64,000 bases of DNA from JAKASV01 sp963754845 (lineage in GTDB: Bacteria > Babelota > Babeliae > Babelales > Vermiphilaceae). The notes below the pieces were generated by a model. It was not told the origin of the DNA. It did not search any database and saw only the letters and a list, made by a program, of their open reading frames with translations. Within the stretch, counting starts at the first letter, position 1. Each line of letters begins with the position of its first letter. Shown here piece after piece: positions 8,143-16,901 of the stretch. The stretch spans positions 36,460 to 100,459 of the forward strand of contig CAVWHE010000002.1 in the NCBI GenBank assembly GCA_963754845.1, in the 5' to 3' direction. Both the position numbers and the translations under genes were made by a program.

Positions 8143-9372
8143 TCAAAAGAAATCGGCAACCCAGGACCTAACGGTCCCAACAACACGTTTGACAGCAGAT
8201 CCTGTACCCGATGCCGTCACCGGGCCGTCACCGCGAATTGCGCACAAGAGAAGTCCGTAGGCCGTCGCATAAAGGGGGCTCGAGAGAGAGGCCGGCATGC
8301 CAACCTCGATACGCGGAGCACCTCTACGAACGGGTACGTCCACAATCTCGCGTGCAAGAATGTCCATGCCCGCAAGTAACGATCCTCCACCGGTAATCAC
8401 AAGTCCTGCTGCCATGGACCCGATTATATCATGCCGCTCAATTTCTTGCTTTATTAACGTGAGGAGCTCGCGTGCCCGTGCGTTGACAATAGCTGCTACG
8501 TCGGCGTGGCGGATACGCTGGCGATCCCCGCCATGGAGTTGCTCGGCTTCGACGTCAAGTTCCTCAATCATGGACGGATGAGCAACGGCATATTCGTGCT
8601 TAAGACGTTCGGCGTCACCGATGGTCGTCCTGAGTCCAATTGCCATATCACGGGTAAATTGATTGCCCGCGATGGGAAAGACTGCCGTGTGCCGCAGAGA
8701 ACCGTGGTGGTACACGGCAAGGTCCGTCGTGCCGCCGCCTATGTCAACAATCCCCGCGCCCAGTTCTTGCTCGTCTTCATTAAGAACGGCACGTGCCGAA
8801 GCCAGGGGTTCGAGAATAACGTCCCTGACATGAATATCGGCCTGTTGGCAACAGCTGACGAGATTTTGCACCGAGGCCGTCGATCCTAGTATTACGTGGG
8901 CGAGGACCTCGAGACGGACACCGTGCATGCCGATGGGATCGCTCACGCGCTCGCTGTGGTCGATAGTAAAGTGCTGAGGCACAACGTGAACTATGTGTTG
9001 CCCCTCGGGGATGGGAATTGCCTTGGCTGCCGCCATAACGTCAGCAATGTCACGCACGCGAACGCACCCTCTTTTTATGGGCGCAGAACCGGGGCTGTTG
9101 GTAGAATGAATGTGCGCGCCGGAAATGCCGATATAAGCTGAGCGCAGGGTGGTGCCACTCGTGAGTTCAGCCTCTTTAATGGCAGTTTTCAGCGAACGAA
9201 CAGTTTGACCAATGTTAACGACAACACCTCTTTTGAGTCCATCGGATTGAGCCTTGCCAATGCCGGTGATAGTGAACTCATTGTCGCCGCATCGCTCGGC
9301 AACCAGGACACAGATTTTTGTTGTCCCGACGTCGATGGCCACGATAGTGCGATCGGAAAAAACCCTTGCCAT
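8143..9372 (-). CDS. ftsA: Cell division protein FtsA
   Basis: 409-residue actin-like ATPase that tethers FtsZ to the inner membrane. The phosphate-1 motif AIDVGTTKICVLV lies at the N terminus, GIVDIGGGTTDLAVY gives phosphate-2 with the adenosine region GLVITGGGSLLAGM further on, and the last residues (VRSWVADFF) form the amphipathic membrane helix. The ATG at 9372 follows AGGGGAAGCA. It sits 8 bases after the upstream ftsQ-like gene and 23 bases before ftsZ, the usual divisome order. Confidence 0.96.
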   Translation of the reverse strand: MARVFSDRTIVAIDVGTTKICVLVAERCGDNEFTITGIGKAQSDGLKRGVVVNIGQTVRSLKTAIKEAELTSGTTLRSAYIGISGAHIHSTNSPGSAPIKRGCVRVRDIADVMAAAKAIPIPEGQHIVHVVPQHFTIDHSERVSDPIGMHGVRLEVLAHVILGSTASVQNLVSCCQQADIHVRDVILEPLASARAVLNEDEQELGAGIVDIGGGTTDLAVYHHGSLRHTAVFPIAGNQFTRDMAIGLRTTIGDAERLKHEYAVAHPSMIEELDVEAEQLHGGDRQRIRHADVAAIVNARARELLTLIKQEIERHDIIGSMAAGLVITGGGSLLAGMDILAREIVDVPVRRGAPRIEVGMPASLSSPLYATAYGLLLCAIRGDGPVTASGTGSAVKRVVGTVRSWVADFF

Positions 9373-9380
9373 TGCTTCCC

Positions 9381-10160
9381 CTATGCCTCGTGCACGACGA
9401 TTTGATTTTTAAACCTAAGATCGGCTACCCATGTTCGGGATGCGGAGCTTTTGAAAGCGGGATCATTCTTAAGCATATCGCGCGCTACCTTGCCTGCCGC
9501 GCAAACGTGCCTCGTGGCAAGATCACTGCAACGGCATACGAGGGAAAGCTTCGGCTCAGTCTTGTCGTTTAAATGAATTTCCTGCCCGCGACCGACAACA
9601 ACATTGTATCCCTTGAACATTTCGGGGCTCATTTTTTCGAAAATTGCAGCAAGTTCAGCAGGCTCATAGTGCCCTCCTGGCCGGTGAGCAGCTGATGGCG
9701 ACGGCACGTAGGCTTGGTCCTTGCCCATCTTTAAATCCGGCACACTCATGTCGGGCAGACCGCGGTATACCTCTTCGTGGTACCACGATGTGGGACATAT
9801 AAGCTTTGATCCTACGAGCACGTGCGTCGTGTTGATGGTACACGAAGGTCGACGCGCCCGCACCTTAAGTTCCACGCAACCCGGCTCGACAACGCAGGTT
9901 TCCACAACGCTTATGATGGGTATATTTTCGGAAAGTACGTGAGCAAGGCGTGCTGGTACGAACGTGTGCTGCCGACCAAGGTCTTCAATGCCTCTCTCGA
10001 TATCCTTTTTGATAGAATCAGTGAGAAGTTCGTCAAAAATAATAGAAAATTTTTTGTGCCGCACATTCGGAATACCGCCTCTCCACGACTGCGTCAAGCT
10101 TACAATGATCGTTGCGCAAAGACCAACAACCACGACATGCACATAAAAATGATGCTTCAT
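9381..10160 (-). CDS. ftsQ: FtsQ/DivIB-like divisome protein
   Basis: 259 residues with a single N-terminal membrane segment (MKHHF then VHVVVVGLCATIIVSL) and a long periplasmic part. Direct similarity is weak. Three points support FtsQ: its place directly upstream of ftsA-ftsZ; the central stretch LKVRARRPSC...HVLVGSKLI, which mirrors the ERxPVA...LVDxxG pattern of the FtsQ beta domain and is followed by LPDMSV; and the end ADLRFKNQIVV, like the FtsQ DLRYxNG strand. The ATG at 10160 has GGGGGGA about 6 bases upstream and is preferred to the TTG two codons earlier. A divergent promoter region separates it from the dismutase gene. Confidence 0.65.
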   Translation of the reverse strand: MKHHFYVHVVVVGLCATIIVSLTQSWRGGIPNVRHKKFSIIFDELLTDSIKKDIERGIEDLGRQHTFVPARLAHVLSENIPIISVVETCVVEPGCVELKVRARRPSCTINTTHVLVGSKLICPTSWYHEEVYRGLPDMSVPDLKMGKDQAYVPSPSAAHRPGGHYEPAELAAIFEKMSPEMFKGYNVVVGRGQEIHLNDKTEPKLSLVCRCSDLATRHVCAAGKVARDMLKNDPAFKSSASRTWVADLRFKNQIVVHEA

Positions 10161-10226
10161 GCACAATCCCCCCGCGCGTATACCGTCCCCGCATGGCCCG
10201 CGTTCGTCACCGCATCCCCTTATAGT

Positions 10227-10254
10227 TCTATAATTACGGGGTCACGTGAGTCAA
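10227..10254 (-). promoter_or_regulatory. Candidate promoter of the ftsQ-ftsA-ftsZ operon
   Basis: On the minus strand TTGACT (10254-10249), a 16-base spacer, then TATAGA (10232-10227), about 65 bases before the ftsQ start. Confidence 0.5.
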
Positions 10255-10375
10255 TGATACTTGTAAAATGAATTGTCACTACGCTAGACTGTGCTTCGGG
10301 CATGTCCCCGTGTTGCGTAGTTGAAAATAGTTTAACAGCCCGCCATAAACAAGCGGGCCACTGGAGGGTCTACGT

Positions 10376-11173
10376 ATGTACGTACTACCACCTTTGCCGT
10401 ACGCCTACGATGCACTTGAGCCATACATCGACGCACGAACCGTTGAAATCCATTACACAAAGCACCACGCAACTTACGTCGACAACCTCAACAAGGCGAT
10501 CGACGAATACAAGGGGAATCCGGCGATCCCAGAATCTCTCAAGAAAGCTTCCGTCGAAGAGCTTTTGTGCTCACTTGATAAACTTCCGGCAGACATCCGC
10601 ACCTCCGTGCGCAACAACGGTGGCGGACATTACGCGCACAGCCTGTTTTGGAAGATTATGGGCAAAAACACGACAAATGAACCACGCGGCCCGCTCGCCG
10701 AGGCACTTACACGCGACTTTGGCTCGTTCGGGGACTTTCAAGCTGAATTTACCAAACGGGCGCGCACGTTCTTTGGCAGCGGTTGGGTGTGGCTCTGCCT
10801 CTCAAAAGATGACAAGCTCGTTATCACCTCTCTTTCTGGTCACGACACACCCTTTGTTGATAGATCAAAACCGCTCATGGTGCTCGATGTCTGGGAGCAC
10901 GCCTATTACCTCAAGTACCAAAACCGGCGTGCTGACTACATAGACGCCTGGTGGCACGTAGTTAACTGGGATGCCGTCGAAGCCAATTATCGTGCCGCCG
11001 GAAATTCAACGCCTCCGTGTCCCGTTACGAACGAACCGGCGGGTGTCCGTGATGTCGTTTCGACGAAGACCGCCGACTCTGGGTGCTGCCGTCGTCGGTG
11101 CACAGCGTCTCGGGCGACACGAGTGCCCCGCGGTACTCGCAACTCGCGCTCACGTTCCCAGGCGCCCTCGTAA
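10376..11173 (+). CDS. Fe/Mn superoxide dismutase with extra C-terminal tail
   Basis: Converts superoxide to peroxide and oxygen. The four metal ligands are visible: H26 (EIHYTKHH), H88 (YAHSLFW), D171 and H175 (DVWEHAYY). The second-sphere position that is often glutamine in Mn enzymes is histidine (H156 in SGHDTPF), as in mycobacterial-type iron enzymes, so iron or mixed metal use is likely (inference). The family domain ends near residue 208. The remaining 57 residues are rich in Arg, Ser, Thr and Cys, resemble no known extension, and overlap the convergent gene at 11025. The tail may be read-through after loss of the original stop. No signal peptide is visible. Confidence 0.93.
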   Translation: MYVLPPLPYAYDALEPYIDARTVEIHYTKHHATYVDNLNKAIDEYKGNPAIPESLKKASVEELLCSLDKLPADIRTSVRNNGGGHYAHSLFWKIMGKNTTNEPRGPLAEALTRDFGSFGDFQAEFTKRARTFFGSGWVWLCLSKDDKLVITSLSGHDTPFVDRSKPLMVLDVWEHAYYLKYQNRRADYIDAWWHVVNWDAVEANYRAAGNSTPPCPVTNEPAGVRDVVSTKTADSGCCRRRCTASRATRVPRGTRNSRSRSQAPS

Positions 11174-11876
11174 TTTGTCCCCGCTTACGACACCTGTCAA
11201 TGCGAAGCGATTGCGCAAAATTGGTCACCTCGACGCCCTGAGCGTCCTCTATAATAACGTTGCCACCGGGCGAGCGTATTGAAACGTCGCCTCCTTCGGC
11301 ACGGGCCGTGATGGTGCCGTCGACACCACATATGTCAATGAGTGTACGATTGACACACGCAAATGGCTGCGCGTTGTGGCTATACACCGTTACGTCGCGC
11401 GCACGTGGAACGTATACAGTGTGGTGGGTTACGCGTTTGTGAGATGGTCCCAGAAGCAGGCACAGCAAGCGCCGCACGCGATTACCATTACCATGGTACA
11501 GAAGGTCGCTATTATAGTCGTGGCGCCGTGTCGCAATGCGCACGTAATCCTCATCGTGCCCACGAACATCAACAAATCCGTCGGTTTGAATGACGATACC
11601 ACCGGTTGCTGATGTGCTGATACGTGCCGAGCGGCATATATTGCGGTGTTCGTTCATGAGATGAAGCACGCAGAGAGCGAGTCCACCTTTGATGGCGGTG
11701 GGCATGAGGCTTGTACACGCCTGGTCTACCGCTCTCATGAGCGTACGCGAGTACAGCGCGACGCTCGACCACACAGGGGCGGCACAAACCGGCACCGAAA
11801 CTGCAGCAACGAAGGCACACGCACTCCACAAAAACATTCTGGCAAAAATTGTGTTCTTTTTCATATTCATATCCAT
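11025..11876 (-). CDS. Exported GIN/DUF4097-like beta-repeat protein, paralogue 1
   Basis: 283 residues. The ATG at 11876 follows AAAGGTG with about 6-base spacing and begins a signal peptide (MDMNMKKN, hydrophobic run, ending near VCAAPV). After about residue 100, short beta repeats with alternating hydrophobics appear (GGIVIQTDGFVDVRG, RDVTVYSHN, GTITARAEGGDVSIRSPGGNVII), as in DUF4097 or head-GIN adhesin-like domains that form stacked beta rungs. Role unknown; probably periplasmic or surface. A paralogue lies directly upstream, 59 bases away, and two more at 44592 and the right edge. Its last 149 bases overlap the end of the convergent dismutase gene, and its C terminus (SRRSSSKRHHGH) looks unselected. 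Confidence 0.6.
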   Translation of the reverse strand: MDMNMKKNTIFARMFLWSACAFVAAVSVPVCAAPVWSSVALYSRTLMRAVDQACTSLMPTAIKGGLALCVLHLMNEHRNICRSARISTSATGGIVIQTDGFVDVRGHDEDYVRIATRRHDYNSDLLYHGNGNRVRRLLCLLLGPSHKRVTHHTVYVPRARDVTVYSHNAQPFACVNRTLIDICGVDGTITARAEGGDVSIRSPGGNVIIEDAQGVEVTNFAQSLRIDRCRKRGQITRAPGNVSASCEYRGALVSPETLCTDDGSTQSRRSSSKRHHGHPPVRS

Positions 11877-11935
11877 AGCACACACCTTTGGCTGGGCAAA
11901 AATCTGAAATCATTCTCAGAGGTCGCGCACTCTTG

Positions 11936-12778
11936 TCAACGCCTACGTTGTTCGACGACACGGCCAGGATGACGATTTCCGTACCCTTCTTCGAGTTTGA
12001 ATGGTCGAAGCTGGCCATTGATATACACGTTACCTCTGTGGGACTGTGGCTGATCGTAATGGACGCCCTCGGGGTTGTCCGTGGTAACCGTCATACTCCC
12101 GGTAATACCTCGACATGAAACAGTGTTTGTTCTCTCCCTCATGCTGCTGGCAGGCCTTTGTGAATTAATGATAATGTCGGTGTGCGGTGGCACCTCGATC
12201 CTGTGACGCAGACGGCGCTGCGACGCAAAGCAAAAAAACTTTTCAAGAAAGCATTGCCAACACCGCTTGCGTGGCTGGCCGAGGTTGCCCATCACGGTTA
12301 ACGTATTAGTGTGACCATCAAGTCTTTCAGAAAAACTAATGCTTTGCATATCGGTGCGCCATGACGCCCCGTACTCGTGATCAACCCGTATTACTCCCTC
12401 ATGGCCAGCGGTCACAACAACGGCTCCATTAGTTGTGATGTCGAGCGTTGTGGCAACTCTTACCCGTCGCTCTTTCCTGCGTTCACCGTCTGCTGACCGA
12501 TCACCACCGCACACTAACGTCGTATCGTGCGAAGGGTATTCCACGATATCGTGCCTCTTGGCGCCATACTGCAAAATCGCACGAGTCACCCAATATCCGG
12601 CGCCGGCACATGCCGCTCCCGTAAGAAGTTTTTTGCACGATGGCAGTCGTGAGCAGAAAGACCGCACACACGAGAAAAGCGATCGTCTTTCCAAGCCACC
12701 CGCCGGCCACGTGTACACCATGCCCAACGAACATACAAGCACGCACAAAAATCGTACGTGAAAATTTTTTACACTCAC
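11936..12778 (-). CDS. Exported GIN/DUF4097-like beta-repeat protein, paralogue 2
   Basis: 280 residues. GTG 12778 has GGAGG with 5-base spacing and starts a signal peptide (MSVKNFHVRFLCVLVCSLG). A second hydrophobic stretch follows (LLTGAACAGAGYWV), as in the paralogue at 44592. The mature part has strand-turn repeats (TLDITTNGAVVVTAGHEG, RIEVPPHTDIIINS, GSMTVTTDNPEG). The layout of signal, helix pair, then beta rungs is shared with its downstream neighbour at 11025 and with 44592, so these form one expanded family. Function unknown. It is divergent from mnmA, with a 200-base shared upstream region. Confidence 0.6.
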   Translation of the reverse strand: MSVKNFHVRFLCVLVCSLGMVYTWPAGGLERRSLFSCVRSFCSRLPSCKKLLTGAACAGAGYWVTRAILQYGAKRHDIVEYPSHDTTLVCGGDRSADGERRKERRVRVATTLDITTNGAVVVTAGHEGVIRVDHEYGASWRTDMQSISFSERLDGHTNTLTVMGNLGQPRKRCWQCFLEKFFCFASQRRLRHRIEVPPHTDIIINSQRPASSMRERTNTVSCRGITGSMTVTTDNPEGVHYDQPQSHRGNVYINGQLRPFKLEEGYGNRHPGRVVEQRRR

Positions 12779-12978
12779 GCGGTCCTCCATACAAAACCCT
12801 GGGCGGGGTAATATTTTCCAAAATTTTCAGGCGCGAACAAAACCACCCGCAGCGTCCCTGCACCGAGGCAGGTGCGCGATGACGCTTTCCTTTATCAATA
12901 CCGTATTTTATGCTAACGTATCTTAGCCAAGGTGTCCATAGGGTTGCGGGGTCGGTCGTTGTGTACTGTGTTTGAATC

Positions 12979-14040
12979 ATGAAAGTAGCACTTTTACTGT
13001 CCGGTGGCGTCGACAGCTCAGTTGCCCTCCGTCTTCTCTGTCGAGAGGGTCATGATGTCTCCGCCTTTTATCTGAAAATATGGCTCGAGGAAGACGCATC
13101 ATCGCTCGGTTCGTGTCCCTGGCAAGAGGATCTCGATTACGCCGGCGCCGTGTGCTCGAGCTTGTCGGTCCCCCTCACCATCGTTCCCCTTCAAAGGGAG
13201 TACCACGAAAAAGTCGTCGCTTACACAATCGCGGCAATCAAGGCCGGAGCGACGCCGAATCCCGATATTTTTTGCAACGCACGCATAAAATTCGACGCTT
13301 TTTTGGAACACATCGATCGCTCGTTTGATAAAATAGCAAGTGGCCATTATGCGCGTATCGAGCGAAGTGAGCACAACAGCGGCGTCCCGCACTTGCTGTG
13401 TTCACCCGATCCTATCAAAGATCAAACCTATTTCTTGTCATATCTTAAATCTGAGCAGCTTGAACGTCTTCTTTTGCCCATCGGCACCTTCACCAAAAAA
13501 CAGGTTCGCGAGCTTGCTCACCGCTATGACCTGCCAACGAAAAATCGCAAGGATAGCCAAGGAATCTGTTTTTTGGGAAAGCTCAAATTCAACGATTTTA
13601 TTCGACACTATTGTGGCAACCAAACCGGGGAGCTTGTTGAGTATGAAACGGGCACCGTCATCGGCAGCCACGAGGGTTTTTGGTACCATACGATAGGACA
13701 ACGCAAGGGGTCGCGCCTCGCCGGTGGACCGTGGTACGTCGTCGCCAAGGATCCGACAACTAACCGCATTTTTTTATCTCGCACGTATAACGATGGCACA
13801 AAAAGACGCGATTGTTGCGATGTTGGCTCATGCAATTGGATCGATTATGAGCCACGCAAAACCATCCTTAATGTTAAGCTTCGTCATGGACCGCACAGGC
13901 ACACGTGTTGTGTGGAGCCCATCGATGATGACGGCTCACTCCACGTCACGCTTGCCACAAACGATCAGGGCATCGCGCGCGGCCAATTTGCAGTCTTTTA
14001 CGATGGACAACGCTGCCTGGGTGCTGGCATTATCCGATAA
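12979..14040 (+). CDS. mnmA: tRNA-specific 2-thiouridylase MnmA
   Basis: 353-residue cytoplasmic enzyme that makes 2-thiouridine at position 34 of tRNA-Lys, -Glu and -Gln. The PP-loop SGGVDSS at the N terminus binds ATP. C99 (in NPDIFCN) and C197 (in GICFLG) are the two catalytic cysteines. KDQTYFLS and the C-terminal barrel segment GGPWYVVAKD also fit. The length is normal. Its likely substrate class, a glutamine tRNA, is represented in this window, although that copy carries anticodon CTG. It stands alone and is divergent from the exported-protein pair. Confidence 0.96.
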   Translation: MKVALLLSGGVDSSVALRLLCREGHDVSAFYLKIWLEEDASSLGSCPWQEDLDYAGAVCSSLSVPLTIVPLQREYHEKVVAYTIAAIKAGATPNPDIFCNARIKFDAFLEHIDRSFDKIASGHYARIERSEHNSGVPHLLCSPDPIKDQTYFLSYLKSEQLERLLLPIGTFTKKQVRELAHRYDLPTKNRKDSQGICFLGKLKFNDFIRHYCGNQTGELVEYETGTVIGSHEGFWYHTIGQRKGSRLAGGPWYVVAKDPTTNRIFLSRTYNDGTKRRDCCDVGSCNWIDYEPRKTILNVKLRHGPHRHTCCVEPIDDDGSLHVTLATNDQGIARGQFAVFYDGQRCLGAGIIR

Positions 14041-14142
14041 TTCCTTGACAAAAATTAAATTCAAACTTAAATAAAGTTTCCATGAGGGCTTTTGCGAAAG
14101 TCTGAAAATATTATAGCTTCAATGGTCCCTTAGGAGACGTGC

Positions 14143-15708
14143 ATGATCGCAAGGCCGCCAGCGTTCGTGTACGCTACAAGGTCCAGCGGCACCCAAGGCG
14201 CACGTACACGAGGTACAAAAACATACATGCGGTGGCAGGCTAAGTTTTGTCCTTGTTTTGGAGACTCACAGGCTATGAACGGTATGACGATGGCGCGTAT
14301 TTTTGTACTTTTGCTTACATGTGTTACGCATGCGGCACGGTCCGGAGAACGCCGCGCTGTCTCAACACTGCCCGATATTGTGTCCACCGTAGCACGTAGC
14401 CGCGCGCGAGCTCACGCTGTTCTCTCTTACGATAAAGATGAATCGCGCGAGCTCCTTGGCCACGACGTTAGGCTCATGTACATCGACGATGGCAGTAATC
14501 AGGGGCAACCGGTTCACCCAACAATCTATCTGGCTGGGTTGAGATCGGGTGGAGCAAAATTTTACGGACGCCTCCATCGCCTTGCCCTCACGGGACATAA
14601 ACACGGAAAAATGCTTTCATATCCGGCTATTTTCTTCGATTTTGCCGACGCCGGTGCCTCCCTCTCCTCGGGTCCTCTGACTTTCCGCAAGGTGTGCTTT
14701 GGCCAATGGCCCGATGTTGCCACAACTCTCTACGTTCTCAAAAAGTGTTACGATGCCGGCTTTGAGCGCGTCGATATAATGAGCCACTCACGAGGAGGGG
14801 CAGTGCTCATCAACACACTTGCCGCCCTTCGCAACCCATCTTACACACAAAGGTTTGTTTCCCTCGGAATCGATGCCCCAACACGCGAGGGCATACTGCG
14901 TATGATCGAGAGCGGTTCCATCGTCCTTGATTCACCTCTTAAGAACGTCTTTGATGCCAGTAGGATTGTTGTCGTATCGTACCTGTCGGTTGCACAAAAA
15001 TTTGCTGACGCGCTGGCTCTCTTGAAAAATCTGGGATCGCCGGTGAGCGTACCGTGGGCATGGCTCGTCACAGCACCACTAACAGCGCTCAACCCTGCAA
15101 GAAGCGCAGCGCGGAAGATCGCTACGTACGCAGGTGCCACGTGTGGCTGGGGCTTGGCAGCGGCGGGAAATTACGTCGTCCTTCCACTCATAACCAGCTA
15201 CCGCCCCTGGCGCGAACAAGTGATGGAATCATCGCGGCATCTTGATGGCCTTAAACTCAAGGTGCTTATACATTACGAGGAAAATGATCAAATTGTGTCA
15301 AACTGGTATGACGATGAACTTCTTGAAACTTTTCGTAGAAATAACCCGCATCATACATATTGCGTCATCGGCCATGATACGCACGATGAACACGGCGCTA
15401 CGTGCGAGCCTCACCTAGCTGTCAGGACATCCATGCCAGACGTCTACGTTGCCTTTAGAGAAAAGTATCACTACCATAGAAGTAGCAGGCATACCGAGGA
15501 AATTCTGGCCGTTTACAGAACCGATGATTCAGCTTCACATACTACCGTTTTGGGGGATGAAGGGGGAAGCACCCGTGGGCCAACGAGCACACGCAGGAAT
15601 GCGCGCGGGGCTTTGTGCAAGTGCCGCGATGTTTTTGCTCCATCACGCGGAAATTGTTTCGATCGTGCCACGCGAGTACGTGCACGAGCTGCGTCGCATC
15701 GCTGTTAA
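14143..15708 (+). CDS. Exported alpha/beta-hydrolase-fold protein, first of a tandem pair
   Basis: 521 residues from ATG 14143, which has TAGGAG 7 bases upstream. A hydrophobic export segment (MARIFVLLLTCVTHAA) lies about 50 residues in, so a later start near 14275-14290 giving a normal signal peptide is possible. The hydrolase core shows TIYLAGLRSGG, the nucleophile elbow IMSHSRGGA (SxSxGG type), the acid in HYEENDQIVSNW, and histidines in GHDTHDEHG. The neighbour at 15599 is a clear paralogue (same QW-D-LYVLKKC block and RYRPW block). Homology stops near EEILAVYRTDD; the last roughly 50 residues run into the next gene in another frame and look unselected. Substrate unknown. Confidence 0.65.
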   Translation: MIARPPAFVYATRSSGTQGARTRGTKTYMRWQAKFCPCFGDSQAMNGMTMARIFVLLLTCVTHAARSGERRAVSTLPDIVSTVARSRARAHAVLSYDKDESRELLGHDVRLMYIDDGSNQGQPVHPTIYLAGLRSGGAKFYGRLHRLALTGHKHGKMLSYPAIFFDFADAGASLSSGPLTFRKVCFGQWPDVATTLYVLKKCYDAGFERVDIMSHSRGGAVLINTLAALRNPSYTQRFVSLGIDAPTREGILRMIESGSIVLDSPLKNVFDASRIVVVSYLSVAQKFADALALLKNLGSPVSVPWAWLVTAPLTALNPARSAARKIATYAGATCGWGLAAAGNYVVLPLITSYRPWREQVMESSRHLDGLKLKVLIHYEENDQIVSNWYDDELLETFRRNNPHHTYCVIGHDTHDEHGATCEPHLAVRTSMPDVYVAFREKYHYHRSSRHTEEILAVYRTDDSASHTTVLGDEGGSTRGPTSTRRNARGALCKCRDVFAPSRGNCFDRATRVRARAASHRC

Positions 15709-16807
15709 CGCCCTCCATTACGATGCGGAGGACGCGCGACGGCGCCTCGGTTACAACCCCGCGGTACTTCTGTGCCCCGTTGGAACATCTGCCAACATGC
15801 CGCCAGGCACGCCGCCAGACCGCAGAGGGGATCAAAAGTCAATAACAGTCTATGTGCACGGGTTTGGCGACAATGCCGAAAATTTTTTGAACTACTGTGT
15901 CGGCACGGGACTTGTGACCAACGACAGCCTCTTTGTGGACCTTCCTGATGCAGAACTGCGAACGAAGATTTTGGCACTTCGTAAGGCATCGTTCGCGCAG
16001 TGGTCCGACATAGCACCGGTACTTTATGTCCTCAAGAAGTGCTGTGATGTTGGCTACACACACGTTGATCTTTTCGGCTTTTCTCGCGGTGCAAGTGTCG
16101 TCCTCAATATGCTTGATGTACTCAAAAATGACACGTATAAACGTGAACAACGGCGCATCGGCATGGATGACGAGACCCGAAAAAAAATCACAGCCATGAT
16201 AGAGCACGGCTGCATCACCCTCGATGCTCCACTTAAAAGTATGCCGCAGGAGCTCCTTCACCTTGCACGCAACGCACGTCGTGAATTCGCCAATGCCATC
16301 AGAAAAGCCATTCCGTATTTTGGGTGCCATCAACATCAATCGTCACCCTCACCATTCCCGTGCCGTACAAACGTTGTGTCACGCTATGTTGAAAGTGCCG
16401 TAAGAACCATGCTTCAGGGGACCGATCATGTCGTGGCTTCATGGTTTAATTACGTGATCCTGCCGCTCGTGACACGCTACCGGCCATGGGGACAGCAAGC
16501 AATTATATCGGCTGAGCGCCTTGAAGGTCTCGATCTTAAATTTCTTATAAACTACGAAGCCAACGACACCGTTGTCACAGGCTGGGGCAATCGCCGGCTT
16601 TATCAAACACTCTTGGAACACCATCCCCACACGTACTGCGTACGGAGCAATGACGGTGGACATGTTGCCGTGCGTCAAAACCTGCCCATCATCCTTCGTG
16701 CATTTAAATCACGCTTTGGGCACACGAGTGTGCCGCTTGATGTTTCTGAGGCGAACAAAATTCTTGCCGAATGTCACGTGACCCCCGAAAATATCGAGGA
16801 CTGCTGA
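15599..16807 (+). CDS. Exported alpha/beta-hydrolase-fold protein, second of a tandem pair
   Basis: 402 residues from ATG 15599, chosen because it gives a signal peptide (MRAGLCASAAMFLLHH) aligned with that of the upstream paralogue. ATG 15557 is an alternative that only adds residues before the signal. The core has TVYVHGFGDNAENF (oxyanion HG), the elbow LFGFSRGAS (GFSRG, a true GxSxG), the acid in NYEANDTVVTGW, and a histidine in NDGGHVAV. Unlike the upstream copy it keeps the canonical elbow. The gene overlaps the 3' end of its paralogue by about 110 bases. A decayed IS30-type element begins 39 bases after the stop. Secreted lipase or esterase activity is an inference. Confidence 0.7.
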   Translation: MRAGLCASAAMFLLHHAEIVSIVPREYVHELRRIAVNALHYDAEDARRRLGYNPAVLLCPVGTSANMPPGTPPDRRGDQKSITVYVHGFGDNAENFLNYCVGTGLVTNDSLFVDLPDAELRTKILALRKASFAQWSDIAPVLYVLKKCCDVGYTHVDLFGFSRGASVVLNMLDVLKNDTYKREQRRIGMDDETRKKITAMIEHGCITLDAPLKSMPQELLHLARNARREFANAIRKAIPYFGCHQHQSSPSPFPCRTNVVSRYVESAVRTMLQGTDHVVASWFNYVILPLVTRYRPWGQQAIISAERLEGLDLKFLINYEANDTVVTGWGNRRLYQTLLEHHPHTYCVRSNDGGHVAVRQNLPIILRAFKSRFGHTSVPLDVSEANKILAECHVTPENIEDC

Positions 16808-16901
16808 ACTCCCTCCGTATTATAGGTCCGTGGCACAGTCAAGTATGAAGTGCAACACTTTAAAATTTCGAGTTGAAACGTTGTTTTGGTGGTAAAAAAG
16901 G

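Noticed and set aside
12501..12980. A 159-codon minus-strand frame with hydrophobic segments
   Set aside because: It overlaps the exported protein at 11936 in another frame; the latter has a better ribosome site and signal peptide. The hydrophobicity is a frame-shifted echo.
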